DNA of 13,927 bases from JAFGBZ01 sp043817715. Its GTDB lineage: Archaea; Iainarchaeota; Iainarchaeia; Iainarchaeales; JAFGBZ01. The position numbers and the translations under genes are program-made. Each line of letters begins with the position of its first letter. Positions within the stretch are counted from its first letter, which is position 1. The notes below the pieces were generated by a model that ran no database searches, was not told where the DNA came from, and saw nothing but the letters and a program-made list of their open reading frames with translations. Below, in pieces: positions 6,934 through 13,927 of the stretch. The stretch lies in NCBI GenBank assembly GCA_043817715.1, contig JBDRGO010000004.1:1-13927 (forward strand), read 5' to 3'.

Positions 6934-7602
6934 TTGAAAGAAAAAACAAAGGAAAAAATTCCTGCAAAAAAACAGAGAAACCTTTCTCTAAAAAAAGAAG
7001 AAAAATTTTCAGTTAAAAAAGAAATTAAAAAACTTTTTTCCGATGCAGGAAAAAAAACAGAGCAATTAAAGGGATTGAAATTCACTGCATTGGTTTTGGT
7101 TTGGTTCATCGGATTGAACGGAATTCTTTTCTTAATTCCTTTAACCGGATTAATCCAATTATTTTATGCGCACGCAGGCTTGTTTGCACTGAATTTTTTC
7201 GGGTTTCAGGGAAAAGTGATTTTAGAAGAAGTGCCGGTGATTGTTTTTTCAAATTTTGATTACAATGCAAGCATCACTTATTTGTGTTCAGGAGTGCTGG
7301 AAACAATTGTGTTAATTTCATGCATTATGGCAAGCATTGGAATTTCATGGAAAAAAAGAATTATTGGTTCATTAATTGGAATTATTTTATTAGGAATTGG
7401 AAACATTAAAAGAATTGTTTTAAGCGTTTTAATCCTGAAATTTTTCGGAAATTTTTGGGGAAACTTATTCCACGAAATTTTATTCAAAATATTTTTATTC
7501 ATCGGGATTGCAGGAATTTATTTTATATGGTTTTTATGGGCAACAGAAAACAAAAAATTCAAGGAATTAATTGGGAAAGTAAAGAAAAAAATTAAGGCAT
7601 AA
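6934..7602 (+). CDS. Archaeosortase/exosortase-family membrane transpeptidase
   Basis: This 222-aa protein has a Lys-rich cytoplasmic N-terminus (about 1-46) followed by several hydrophobic segments (about 49-90, 114-137, 143-170, 181-203) and a basic C-terminal tail. The exosortase/archaeosortase catalytic triad is visible: Cys118 in YLCSGVLE, Arg160 in NIKRIVL and His180 in NLFHEIL, each at or near a membrane segment in the usual order. Such enzymes recognise C-terminal sorting tails (a short motif, a transmembrane helix and basic residues), cut them and attach the protein to a membrane lipid or other anchor. The TTG start has AGTGA six bases upstream, and an in-frame TGA (6925-6927) rules out a longer form. 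It may be co-transcribed with the broken BRO-N gene. No substrate with a matching tail is seen in the window, so the recognised motif is unknown. Confidence 0.88.
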   Translation: MKEKTKEKIPAKKQRNLSLKKEEKFSVKKEIKKLFSDAGKKTEQLKGLKFTALVLVWFIGLNGILFLIPLTGLIQLFYAHAGLFALNFFGFQGKVILEEVPVIVFSNFDYNASITYLCSGVLETIVLISCIMASIGISWKKRIIGSLIGIILLGIGNIKRIVLSVLILKFFGNFWGNLFHEILFKIFLFIGIAGIYFIWFLWATENKKFKELIGKVKKKIKA

Positions 7603-7637
7603 AACAAGGGAAAAATTAAGAAAAGAATTAAATTAAC

Positions 7638-8708
7638 TTAATGGCGCTTTTTATTTTTCAGCATGAATTCAATCGGATTGCTTTGGCTTAAGACAGAATC
7701 TATTTCTTTATCAATTCTATTCAATTCATTAAGAGGAATTTCCTTAAAAACGCTCTCCAGATAATCTGCAAAAGATTTTTTAGTGCCATGGGTTCCCAAA
7801 AAAACTAAATGATTGGCAGATTCAAAGGGAATTGAAAAATAATCCTTTAGCAAATTAATTCTTTCCGTATACTCAATTGAACCATCTGCGTCACGCAGCC
7901 CGAATTTTTTTACAAGAGCAACTGCTTTTTCTCCAAATGCACCATACAAATTTCTTCTTTTCTCTCTTTCCTGAACTTTTTCTTCGTTTAATCTTCTATC
8001 TCTTAAGGTTAATTCTCTTGAATCGCCTGCCATTTCCGCTTTCAACTGCACTAAAAAAACTTTTCTTTGATTAGGACCTCTTGCAAAAAATCTTTCAATC
8101 ACAGCAGGACACGAAAATGAGATTAATCTGCGATGATGCGGCTCAAGCGCCAAAAAGATTCTTTTTTCAGAATCACTTAATCCGAAATATACTTCCTCTT
8201 CTTTCGAAGTAAAACTGTCAATAATTTCTTTTTCTGCAGCAATTCTTTGTTTTTCTTCTTTTGCAAATCTCTTTCTTTGAATTTCTCTTCCTTCTTCTTC
8301 TGCAACAATATCAAACAAATTCCTTTGCTGTAAATTAATTTCTTCATGAGTTAATTTATGTCCTGCACTAAATGAATTAATTGCTTGAAACCATTTTCCT
8401 GTCTGTTTTTCCAAACCAACAAGCTGTAAAGCCAGGTTTAAAACAGGAAACTGCTTTGCTTCTTTTCTTTGAAAATCAGGCGAAAGCCTGCGCAATTTTT
8501 TGCCTAATTTAATTAATGAAACAGTTAACTTGGAATCAAAAGCCAAATGCGGGGTTCCGGCTCTTTGGGCGGCGGCAATTCTTTGAGTTGCTTCTGATTG
8601 TGCACCCTTTTGCTCCCTTAATTTTTTCCTCTTTCTTGCTGCTTTAGCCTGCCTTGCCTGAATTTCACTTAGCTTTAACCTTCTAACCAACAAACCACAT
8701 AAAAACAA
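7638..8708 (-). CDS. Hypothetical charged, mostly helical protein
   Basis: I do not recognise this 356-aa protein. It has no clear signal peptide or membrane segment. The N-terminus is strongly basic and Ala/Gln-rich (about 9-50, with RQAKAARKRKKLREQKG). The middle is rich in alternating Glu, Arg and Lys (about 135-170 and 230-265), suggesting long helices or coiled coil. A less charged C-terminal part (about 265-345) includes LLKDYFSIPFESANHLVFLGT. The basic N-terminus could bind nucleic acid, but that is only a guess. The longest frame starts at TTG (8706-8708). A TATA-like box at 8721-8731 sits so close that a start at one of the TTG codons near 8688-8693 is also possible. It converges on the archaeosortase with only 35 bases between stops and is divergent from the large secreted protein. 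Confidence 0.6.
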   Translation of the reverse strand: MFLCGLLVRRLKLSEIQARQAKAARKRKKLREQKGAQSEATQRIAAAQRAGTPHLAFDSKLTVSLIKLGKKLRRLSPDFQRKEAKQFPVLNLALQLVGLEKQTGKWFQAINSFSAGHKLTHEEINLQQRNLFDIVAEEEGREIQRKRFAKEEKQRIAAEKEIIDSFTSKEEEVYFGLSDSEKRIFLALEPHHRRLISFSCPAVIERFFARGPNQRKVFLVQLKAEMAGDSRELTLRDRRLNEEKVQEREKRRNLYGAFGEKAVALVKKFGLRDADGSIEYTERINLLKDYFSIPFESANHLVFLGTHGTKKSFADYLESVFKEIPLNELNRIDKEIDSVLSQSNPIEFMLKNKKRH

Positions 8709-8720
8709 AACAAGGAAAAG

Positions 8721-8731
8721 AATTTAAGCAC
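8721..8731 (-). promoter_or_regulatory. TATA-like box for the 356-aa hypothetical gene
   Basis: The minus strand reads TGCTTAAATTC. Transcription about 25 bases downstream would start near 8700, slightly inside the longest frame. This argues for one of the TTG starts near 8688-8693 and a very short leader. Confidence 0.35.
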
Positions 8732-8801
8732 AATTCCTGGCAAAAATTTGGGAAATTAATTAAACCTATTAAATTAAGCAGTTCCCCTAACAAAAACGAA
8801 T

Positions 8802-8810
8802 CATTTAAAT
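8802..8810 (+). promoter_or_regulatory. TATA box of the large secreted propeller protein
   Basis: CATTTAAAT lies 37-45 bases before the ATG at 8847, the same distance as in other promoters here. GGGATGAT (8836-8843), three bases before the ATG, is a gapped match to GGTGAT and may serve as the ribosome-binding site. Confidence 0.5.
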
Positions 8811-8846
8811 AAACCTTGAGTTCAATTATTTCATTGGGATGATTTT

Positions 8847-11039
8847 ATGAACTGGAAAAATAATTTGATTTGTGTTTTACTTATTTTTGTTTTAATGAAT
8901 TCTGTTTTTGCATTGGACTCAAACAATTCAGCCAATCCAACAAACACTTCACTCAATCCAACAAACACTTCAGCAGATGACCCTAAAACAAATATTACTT
9001 CAACAAATATATCAACCAGCACAACAGTTACAACCACAACAACTCCAACTGAACCAAAACCAAACGAAAATAAAATGCCTGATGAATTAAAAGAACAAAT
9101 AAAATATTCACTTACTTCACTTAAATCAGAAACAGAAAGACTTGAAAAATATTATTCAAGCGCAGAAAAAATAACACAGATATTAAATAATGAAATGGAA
9201 AAAACAGTGACTTCTTATGAAGAATTTCATAAAGTAATGAAAAAAGTAAATGAATTGCTTTACAACTTAGTTGATGAAACAAGCGAAAACGCAGAAAAAG
9301 AAGCAGTTGAAAAATTAAGAAAAAGCAACATGAGATTAAGCGAAGCACTTGAATTGTCATTCAATGAACCGGATTCAGTATTAAAAGTTTTAGACACAGT
9401 AAAAGAAATAACATTAGTTTTAATGAAATTTGATAAACCAGGCACTCCAAATGAACCAATTGAAGTTCCTGATCAACCAGAACCAATAATTGAAATAATT
9501 CCTCCTTCAACTGAACCAATATCAGGATATGATTTTTTATTAAATGAAGGAAAAAAAATAGGGGAAAGCATTAATGCATGGAATGTGACTTTTTTCGCAA
9601 ATGGAAATTATATTGTTTGGACAAGCTACGGTCCAACCAGCAATACAACTTATGACATATTTATACATAACATTAATTCAGGTGAAACAAGAAAAATAAA
9701 TGTCGGCCAGGCATTTGAATTATTTGGACTGGAAGGAGACACTGCATGGTGGAAATATTATGCTGAAGGCGGAACAGCAGTTTACAGCTACAAATTCGGG
9801 GCAAATAATGAACCACAGGCATGCTCAAAAGAATTAAAGACATGCGATAACGGAACAACAACTGAAAGGGACCCGAATGACAACTGCAATTTCAAGCCAT
9901 GCATGACAGAATTCGGATGTCCAAGAGATTTAAAGATATGCACAGATGGCTCAACTGTTGAAAGAGATGCTGCATTAAAATGCGGTTTCAAATCATGCCC
10001 CAGCACAAACAGCAAGGGAAAATTAACACGTTACTTGATTAATGACCATGCATTCAGCCCTGCTGTTTACGGGGATTACATGGTTTATGCAGGAATAAAT
10101 AACAAAGAACTTGTTTTAGTTGACTTAAAGGAAATGAAGGAAGTCAAAAGAGTTTTAACAGGCAGGGAAAACCGGGCTTATTATGTTTCGGCATTCAATG
10201 GAAAATATTTTACAGCAAACACTGTTAATGACAAAGAAGGGGAAGACAATTCAGTTTACCAGGAAGTATTTGACATGATTAACGGCAAAAAAATTGCTTC
10301 AATTTATGCAGGAAAAAACAGGTATCTCCCAAGGGCTTCAATGAACGCCAGTTATATTGTCTGGCTCAGCAGTTCAGATGAAGAACAGACAGGAGTCAAT
10401 TTATTTAATTTTGAATCACGTGAAAATAGGCAGATTGATTTAGGACAGGACATTGGAACAGTTGAAAATTCTTTAAGCATTGACCACAGCAGGATTGCAT
10501 GGGTGGCAGGAAACAATAACATAAAAATATATGACCTTCAAACAGGAAAAATAACTTCATACCATTACCCGAAAGACACTGCATTAAATGAACTGCAGTT
10601 TTTTGCAACAAACAAACTTGTATGGAGAACTCCTTTGCCTGGGCGCGGAGCATATGACTCTGATCCATTCCAGGAAATATTCATCGGAATGCTTCCATTA
10701 AAAGGACAATCGGAAATACTTCAGGAATTCAAGGAAAACAAAACAGAATTAAGACAATTCTATGATGTTAAAATAGAGGTTGCAAAAGAAAGGCATGACA
10801 TAAAAGAACAAGAATTCAATGAATTAAAAAAAGAAATTGAGGAATTAAAAGAAGAAATAACTAATTCAACTTCAACAAGCGGACCAGATGAAACAAGCAC
10901 TGCAATTCAGGAATTAAAGGAAAAAATAATTGAAGCAAACAGCATAGTAAAAGAAGCAACAACAATAATCGGCAACACAATAAAAGAAAATGAATCAATT
11001 AAAGCAGTGGAAGCAAGTTCAACAACTGGAGCAAATTAA
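8847..11039 (+). CDS. Large secreted protein: coiled coil, beta-propeller-like region with Cys-rich repeats, coiled coil
   Basis: This 730-aa protein has a signal peptide (MNWKNNLICVLLIFVLMNSV, likely cleavage after Ala22), with no lipobox Cys. A Thr/Asn/Pro-rich linker follows (about 23-72) with many N-glycosylation sequons, including two copies of NPTNTS. A helical, Glu/Lys-rich region (about 75-190) comes next. Then about 225-630 has repeating beta-type segments such as GNYIVWTSYG, GDYMVYAG, ASYIVWLSS and HSRIAWVAG, each followed by short strand pairs, as in TolB/WD-like propellers. Two Cys-rich modules of 32 residues (from Cys326 and Cys358; pattern C..DLK.C.DG.T.ERD....C.FK.C) interrupt the propeller. 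A second coiled coil (about 635-700) precedes a Thr/Ser-rich end. There is no C-terminal membrane tail or sorting signal. It is probably an extracellular surface or matrix protein. The specific function is unknown. Confidence 0.8.
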   Translation: MNWKNNLICVLLIFVLMNSVFALDSNNSANPTNTSLNPTNTSADDPKTNITSTNISTSTTVTTTTTPTEPKPNENKMPDELKEQIKYSLTSLKSETERLEKYYSSAEKITQILNNEMEKTVTSYEEFHKVMKKVNELLYNLVDETSENAEKEAVEKLRKSNMRLSEALELSFNEPDSVLKVLDTVKEITLVLMKFDKPGTPNEPIEVPDQPEPIIEIIPPSTEPISGYDFLLNEGKKIGESINAWNVTFFANGNYIVWTSYGPTSNTTYDIFIHNINSGETRKINVGQAFELFGLEGDTAWWKYYAEGGTAVYSYKFGANNEPQACSKELKTCDNGTTTERDPNDNCNFKPCMTEFGCPRDLKICTDGSTVERDAALKCGFKSCPSTNSKGKLTRYLINDHAFSPAVYGDYMVYAGINNKELVLVDLKEMKEVKRVLTGRENRAYYVSAFNGKYFTANTVNDKEGEDNSVYQEVFDMINGKKIASIYAGKNRYLPRASMNASYIVWLSSSDEEQTGVNLFNFESRENRQIDLGQDIGTVENSLSIDHSRIAWVAGNNNIKIYDLQTGKITSYHYPKDTALNELQFFATNKLVWRTPLPGRGAYDSDPFQEIFIGMLPLKGQSEILQEFKENKTELRQFYDVKIEVAKERHDIKEQEFNELKKEIEELKEEITNSTSTSGPDETSTAIQELKEKIIEANSIVKEATTIIGNTIKENESIKAVEASSTTGAN
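8933..8972 (+). repeat. Short in-frame tandem repeat in the glycosylation linker
   Basis: CAATCCAACAAACACTTCA occurs at 8933-8951 and 8954-8972 with a 21-base period. It encodes NPTNTS twice, each with an Asn glycosylation sequon. The duplication lengthens the linker by seven residues. Confidence 0.8.
9822..9998 (+). repeat. Two Cys-rich modules inside the propeller-like protein
   Basis: Residues from Cys326 (CSKELKTCDNGTTTERD) and from Cys358 (CPRDLKICTDGSTVERD) are homologous modules with four cysteines each and a 32-residue period. The pattern CP.DLK.C.DG.TV.R....C.F..CP recurs in many secreted archaeal and bacterial proteins and probably folds as a small disulfide-linked unit. DNA identity is moderate, so the duplication is not recent. 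Confidence 0.75.
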
Positions 11040-11246
11040 TTAAAAGCAAACACAAAACAAAAAAAATAATTAAAAAAAACAAAAATTCAAATCAATTAAA
11101 AACAAAAAAAACAAACACAAAAAAATTAAAGCAACTGCACTGGATTCATTGAAGGAATTGAAGGAATTTGAATTCAATGAATTTAAAAGAATTAAAATTC
11201 AATAAAGCAATTTGAATTGAATTCCTGTTTTTATTAATCAATGCAA
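11040..11246. terminator. Convergent intergenic region with A-rich tract and inverted repeat
   Basis: This 207-bp gap separates the stops of the converging 730-aa and 798-aa genes. Bases 11040-11130 are A-rich on the plus strand, hence T-rich for the minus-strand transcript. ATTCATTGAA (11144-11153) and TTCAATGAAT (11173-11182) form perfect 10-base arms around a 19-base loop. CCTGTTTTTATT (about 11223-11234) is a short T run for the plus-strand transcript. The region probably ends both transcripts. No gene is apparent. Confidence 0.5.
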
Positions 11247-13643
11247 TTAACCAAAAAAAGAGTTAAAGTAATTGAAAATTCTGTCAATAATTGATTCACT
11301 TTCAGAAGAAGTATTATTTGATTGATTTGGTGTCTGTTCAGGTTGCGGAATATTAGAAGCATTTGGAGTTATTTCTAAATTAGTGTGAACCGGTTCCGGA
11401 GCAGGCAATTCTTTTTTTTGTGAATAAACATAATTTAACAAAGCTTCTCCTGGAGACCAAACTTTTATTGTTGTTATGTCTCCGCCATGAACCAATATTT
11501 TGGATTCGTTTTCCTTAAGAATACTCTGAAAGCTTTTAGCAATTTTAGTATCAATCAAACTTTGGATTATTGCATTGGTAACTTGCCCTCTTCCAGTTGA
11601 AGTATTGCTGAAAAACCTCAAATCAGTATTTTGATTTACGGCAATATACTCAGCAGTGCTTCCTGCACTCCCGCAACTTCCAGGAATAAACAAAATATGG
11701 TTTCCTTGATTACCAAAAATACTATAAGGAAAACTATCCAAAAGGCTAAAACTATGCCCTCTAAAAGTAATTATTGCATTAGGTGTTTCCTGAAGCTGTT
11801 TCCTTATGAACTCCTTATTTTCTTCTTCAGTTTCACCCATAAAAAGAATTACTTTCGCATTTCCAATTTCATAAACCAATTTTCCGGTTTTATCCGTAGG
11901 AGTTTTTCCTGCGCCAAACCATTTCTGAGTCAAACCCCAATGATCTCCAACAGTATCCTCTTTATCAAAAACCTGAATCACAATCAACTTTCCATCAGTC
12001 TTATAATAATCAGGATTATAAACCGATTTTTCCCTAAGATCCAAAATTTTCGCCTTAACCTGATTAGAAACCAACTCTGTGTTATTATCAACAAAATAAA
12101 GCGCAAACTGAAGCGCTGTCTTTAACTGCCCATCATTAACCCCTTTCCTCAACCTCTCTTCAAGAATTGTTTTCATGTCGCCAACATATTCTGTTCCTTT
12201 TATTTTATCCAAAGCATTCGCTAACAAGAAAAAATAGCCCTTATCAAAACTATCTGAATTCAACGGTTCATATAAAGTCGGAAGCAACACCTTCAAATCA
12301 GCTTCATCAAGCAAAGAATTTTTCTGACCATAAAGCCTATCATAATTTATTGCCCTAAACAAAAAATTCCTGCACTGCGCAGTACCAACAAGATTATATT
12401 TTTGAAAAAGCACAGACACTTTACCAGCCCCTAAATCCTTCTTAAGTCGGTCAAAAAGCAAATGATTTGAAGAAGTATAAAAAAACTCAGGATTGCTGGT
12501 TAGCAAACCAAACACCTGCAAATCTGAAAGAGAATCAAGAAATTTCTTTCTTTCAACAGGTTTATCATGCAAATCATCCAAAGGACGGCCCAATTCAATA
12601 GCAAATGAATCATCAAAAGAAATCAATGGAATAAAAAAAGAGCCAAAATCTATTTTCTCATTATAATAAAGCAAAAACAACTCCTGAATTTCATTGTTTC
12701 TGTCAAGTGCGTTAAAAACAGACTGTGAATGCATAGACTGTGAATTACCTACAACAGCATTAATAATCTCAGAAAAATAAGAAATCATTTTATCAGGATC
12801 CTTAACAAACAACTCAGCAATCCTATCATTTCCAAGCGCACTAAAAACAGGAGCAGAAGAATATTCTACAGTCTTAGCAATCTCAGAAAAATAAGAAATC
12901 ATTTTATCAGGATCCTTAACAAACAACTCAGCAATCCTATCATTTCCAAGAGCAATAAAAGCAAAATATGAATCATGTGCTTTAACATATGAATCACCTG
13001 ATATAGCAGTATCAATTTTGTCTACTGCTTTTTTTAATTCAGCCATCTTTTCTTCAGGATACTTGCCTTTCAAGACAATAACATTCAGCTTGCAAAGAAG
13101 CACTGCCCTTTCTTTTTCTTCGCTCATTAATCCTGAATTTTTTGGATCCAGCTCAACTTCTTTTAAGCAACGGTCAGTGTGAACCACTACATTGATTGTT
13201 TTACTGGATTTGTTACCCCATTTTTTTTGCATGTCTTCAGTCGGAAAAACAAAAGGGCCATAATCAAAAACCAATTTCAATTCATACTTTTTATCAAGAT
13301 TTTTTTTTCCAGAAACATCCGCAATCAAATCAATAAAAATTGCTTCAGACGAATCAGCTTCCTTTACCGAATAAGAAAAAAAATCAATTTTTTCTGGAAC
13401 TATACTAACCCCCACCGGTTTACCGGGAATAACAAACCTTACCGCGTCTTTCGGACTTTCATCAGAAACATACAAACTAACTCCAGTAATATCTGCACTC
13501 AAATCAGGCCAAACACTTGGATTAATTTCATTCAAATAAGTTCTTGGCACAGAATCATCAGAAACAGCAAAACAAAAAGGAACCAAAAGCAGGAAAAAAA
13601 CAAAAACCAAAGCTTTTCGAAACATTAAAAACACTAAAAACAA
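11247..13643 (-). CDS. Secreted protein with helical repeats and a putative caspase/gingipain-like (clan CD) C-terminal domain
   Basis: This 798-aa protein has a hydrophobic signal peptide ending CFA (likely cleavage after Ala26). The N-terminal part (about 27-180) looks beta-rich. About 195-330 is helical and contains two nearly identical 38-residue units (ALGNDRIAELFVKDP from Ala231 and from Ala269) flanked by degenerate ones. About 545-700 alternates strands and helices and holds TFRGHS (His630) and IPGSCGSAGST (Cys657), followed by FFSNTSTGRGQVTN. Each of the two residues ends a hydrophobic strand, the arrangement of the His-Cys dyad in clan CD peptidases. A Pro/Asn/Ser-rich tail ends in an amphipathic helix without a sorting signal. 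The TTG start (13641-13643) has GGGTG upstream. ATG at 13623-13625 is an alternative. Peptidase activity is inference. Confidence 0.7.
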   Translation of the reverse strand: MFLVFLMFRKALVFVFFLLLVPFCFAVSDDSVPRTYLNEINPSVWPDLSADITGVSLYVSDESPKDAVRFVIPGKPVGVSIVPEKIDFFSYSVKEADSSEAIFIDLIADVSGKKNLDKKYELKLVFDYGPFVFPTEDMQKKWGNKSSKTINVVVHTDRCLKEVELDPKNSGLMSEEKERAVLLCKLNVIVLKGKYPEEKMAELKKAVDKIDTAISGDSYVKAHDSYFAFIALGNDRIAELFVKDPDKMISYFSEIAKTVEYSSAPVFSALGNDRIAELFVKDPDKMISYFSEIINAVVGNSQSMHSQSVFNALDRNNEIQELFLLYYNEKIDFGSFFIPLISFDDSFAIELGRPLDDLHDKPVERKKFLDSLSDLQVFGLLTSNPEFFYTSSNHLLFDRLKKDLGAGKVSVLFQKYNLVGTAQCRNFLFRAINYDRLYGQKNSLLDEADLKVLLPTLYEPLNSDSFDKGYFFLLANALDKIKGTEYVGDMKTILEERLRKGVNDGQLKTALQFALYFVDNNTELVSNQVKAKILDLREKSVYNPDYYKTDGKLIVIQVFDKEDTVGDHWGLTQKWFGAGKTPTDKTGKLVYEIGNAKVILFMGETEEENKEFIRKQLQETPNAIITFRGHSFSLLDSFPYSIFGNQGNHILFIPGSCGSAGSTAEYIAVNQNTDLRFFSNTSTGRGQVTNAIIQSLIDTKIAKSFQSILKENESKILVHGGDITTIKVWSPGEALLNYVYSQKKELPAPEPVHTNLEITPNASNIPQPEQTPNQSNNTSSESESIIDRIFNYFNSFFG
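12765..12950 (-). repeat. Recent in-frame 114-bp duplication with 72 identical bases
   Basis: Bases 12765-12836 and 12879-12950 are identical over 72 positions, and homology extends a few bases further with mismatches. The period of 114 bases equals 38 codons, so the frame is kept and the helical unit ALGNDRIAELF...SYFSEI is doubled. The bases between the copies have diverged more, so the event may be a local gene conversion or a recent tandem duplication. Both copies contain GGATCC. Confidence 0.92.
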
Positions 13644-13713
13644 TTACACCCGCGCCAACCACGGGATTTTAATTTAATTTTTTCTTTTTTTATTTTACTT
13701 TTCATTTAATTGT
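13644..13713 (-). promoter_or_regulatory. AT-rich spacer with possible promoter and RBS of the 798-aa gene
   Basis: On the minus strand AAATTAAATTAAAATC (about 13664-13679) could act as a TATA box. It is followed by GCGGGTG (13647-13653), a G-rich site just before the TTG start, and by a GC-rich patch unusual for this window. The upstream Cys-rich gene ends 70 bases away on the same strand, so co-transcription is also possible. Confidence 0.35.
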
Positions 13714-13927
13714 TCATTCAAGGTTTTCCGGAAACTCAGGAAAATCATTTACTTTTTCAATGCATTCCCCTAAACAGCAGATGCTTCCGTCAGTTAACTC
13801 TGTTTCCTCTCCAATGCATTCTTCATTTTCTGAACAAGAAATTCCATTGCATTCATTTCCAGTCAATTCATTTCTTTCATCAGGACAGGAATTAAATTCA
13901 CATCCAAGTTCAGGATTTCTTGAAACA
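13714..13927 (-). CDS. C-terminal end of a Cys-rich protein (partial, runs off the window)
   Basis: The minus strand from the window edge to TGA at 13714-13716 reads 71 codons, including GCEFNSCPDERNELTG, NECNGISCSENEECIG and GSICCLGECIEKVND, ending PENLE. It has nine cysteines in about 45 residues, including a CC..-.C pair (CCLGEC). Such disulfide-rich modules occur in secreted archaeal proteins, and the neighbours are secreted too, so an extracellular protein is likely. The start and the rest of the protein lie outside the window, so no function can be named. It lies upstream of the 798-aa gene on the same strand. Confidence 0.75.
   Translation of the reverse strand, partial: VSRNPELGCEFNSCPDERNELTGNECNGISCSENEECIGEETELTDGSICCLGECIEKVNDFPEFPENLE

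Noticed and set aside
6834..7109. 91-aa minus-strand open frame rich in Phe and Ser
   Set aside because: It is the antisense of the Lys-rich start of the archaeosortase and the A-rich spacer. No promoter or RBS is seen.
8847..8930. Lipoprotein signal on the 730-aa protein
   Set aside because: There is no Cys after the hydrophobic stretch. The region NSVFALDS fits an ordinary signal peptidase site.
11247..11400. C-terminal sorting tail on the 798-aa protein as archaeosortase substrate
   Set aside because: The end (ESESIIDRIFNYFNSFFG) is short and amphipathic, with no 18-20 residue membrane helix and no basic cluster after it.
11631..12125. 164-aa plus-strand open frame
   Set aside because: It lies antisense within the 798-aa secreted protein, spanning its putative His-Cys region. 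Its composition (Ile, Asn, Lys, Phe-rich) is that of a shadow frame in AT-rich DNA.

Overview
The window looks like archaeal chromosome from an AT-rich genome. Five things point to Archaea. Promoters are TATA-type boxes (TTTAAA or TATATAA) lying 15-45 bases before start codons. Ribosome-binding sites resemble GGTGAT. TTG and GTG starts are common. There are type IV pilin-like proteins with class III signal peptides (KGQA...). There is an archaeosortase. Together these fit a small-genome archaeon, possibly of the DPANN radiation, but the sequence alone does not fix the lineage. I saw no tRNA, rRNA, CRISPR array or intact transposon.

Region 1 (1-6348, minus strand) is a surface-filament or secretion locus. 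In transcription order it has a 766-aa VirB11/TadA-type ATPase, a 795-aa TadC-like membrane platform with two T2SSF-type halves, and two short secreted proteins with pilin-type N-termini and six cysteines each. The gaps between these genes are unusually long for an operon and hold direct repeats. The gap before the second-last gene has four copies of a unit containing RBS-stop-start (GCAGGTTAAGTG), which creates coupled micro-ORFs leading into the pilin start. A very A-rich tract (1-169) ends the locus. No prepilin peptidase lies in the window.

Region 2 (6349-7602, plus strand) diverges from region 1. It holds a broken BRO-N/antirepressor-type gene that keeps its TATA box and RBS but has an in-frame TAA and a truncated end. 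It is followed by an intact archaeosortase/exosortase-family membrane transpeptidase with Cys118, Arg160 and His180.

Region 3 (7638-13927) holds an unrecognised charged 356-aa protein (minus) and a large secreted protein (plus) with coiled-coil, beta-propeller-like and coiled-coil parts plus two inserted Cys-rich repeats. It also holds a 798-aa secreted protein (minus) whose C-terminal part has a His-Cys pair (RGHS, GSCGS) reminiscent of clan CD (caspase/gingipain-like) peptidases and a recent internal 114-bp duplication. The last gene is the C-terminal end of a Cys-rich protein cut by the window edge.

Most intact genes here encode secreted, surface or membrane products. Filament assembly, C-terminal sorting and large secreted proteins may form one cell-surface neighbourhood, but no sorting tail is seen on the proteins in the window, so a functional link between archaeosortase and neighbours is only inference.
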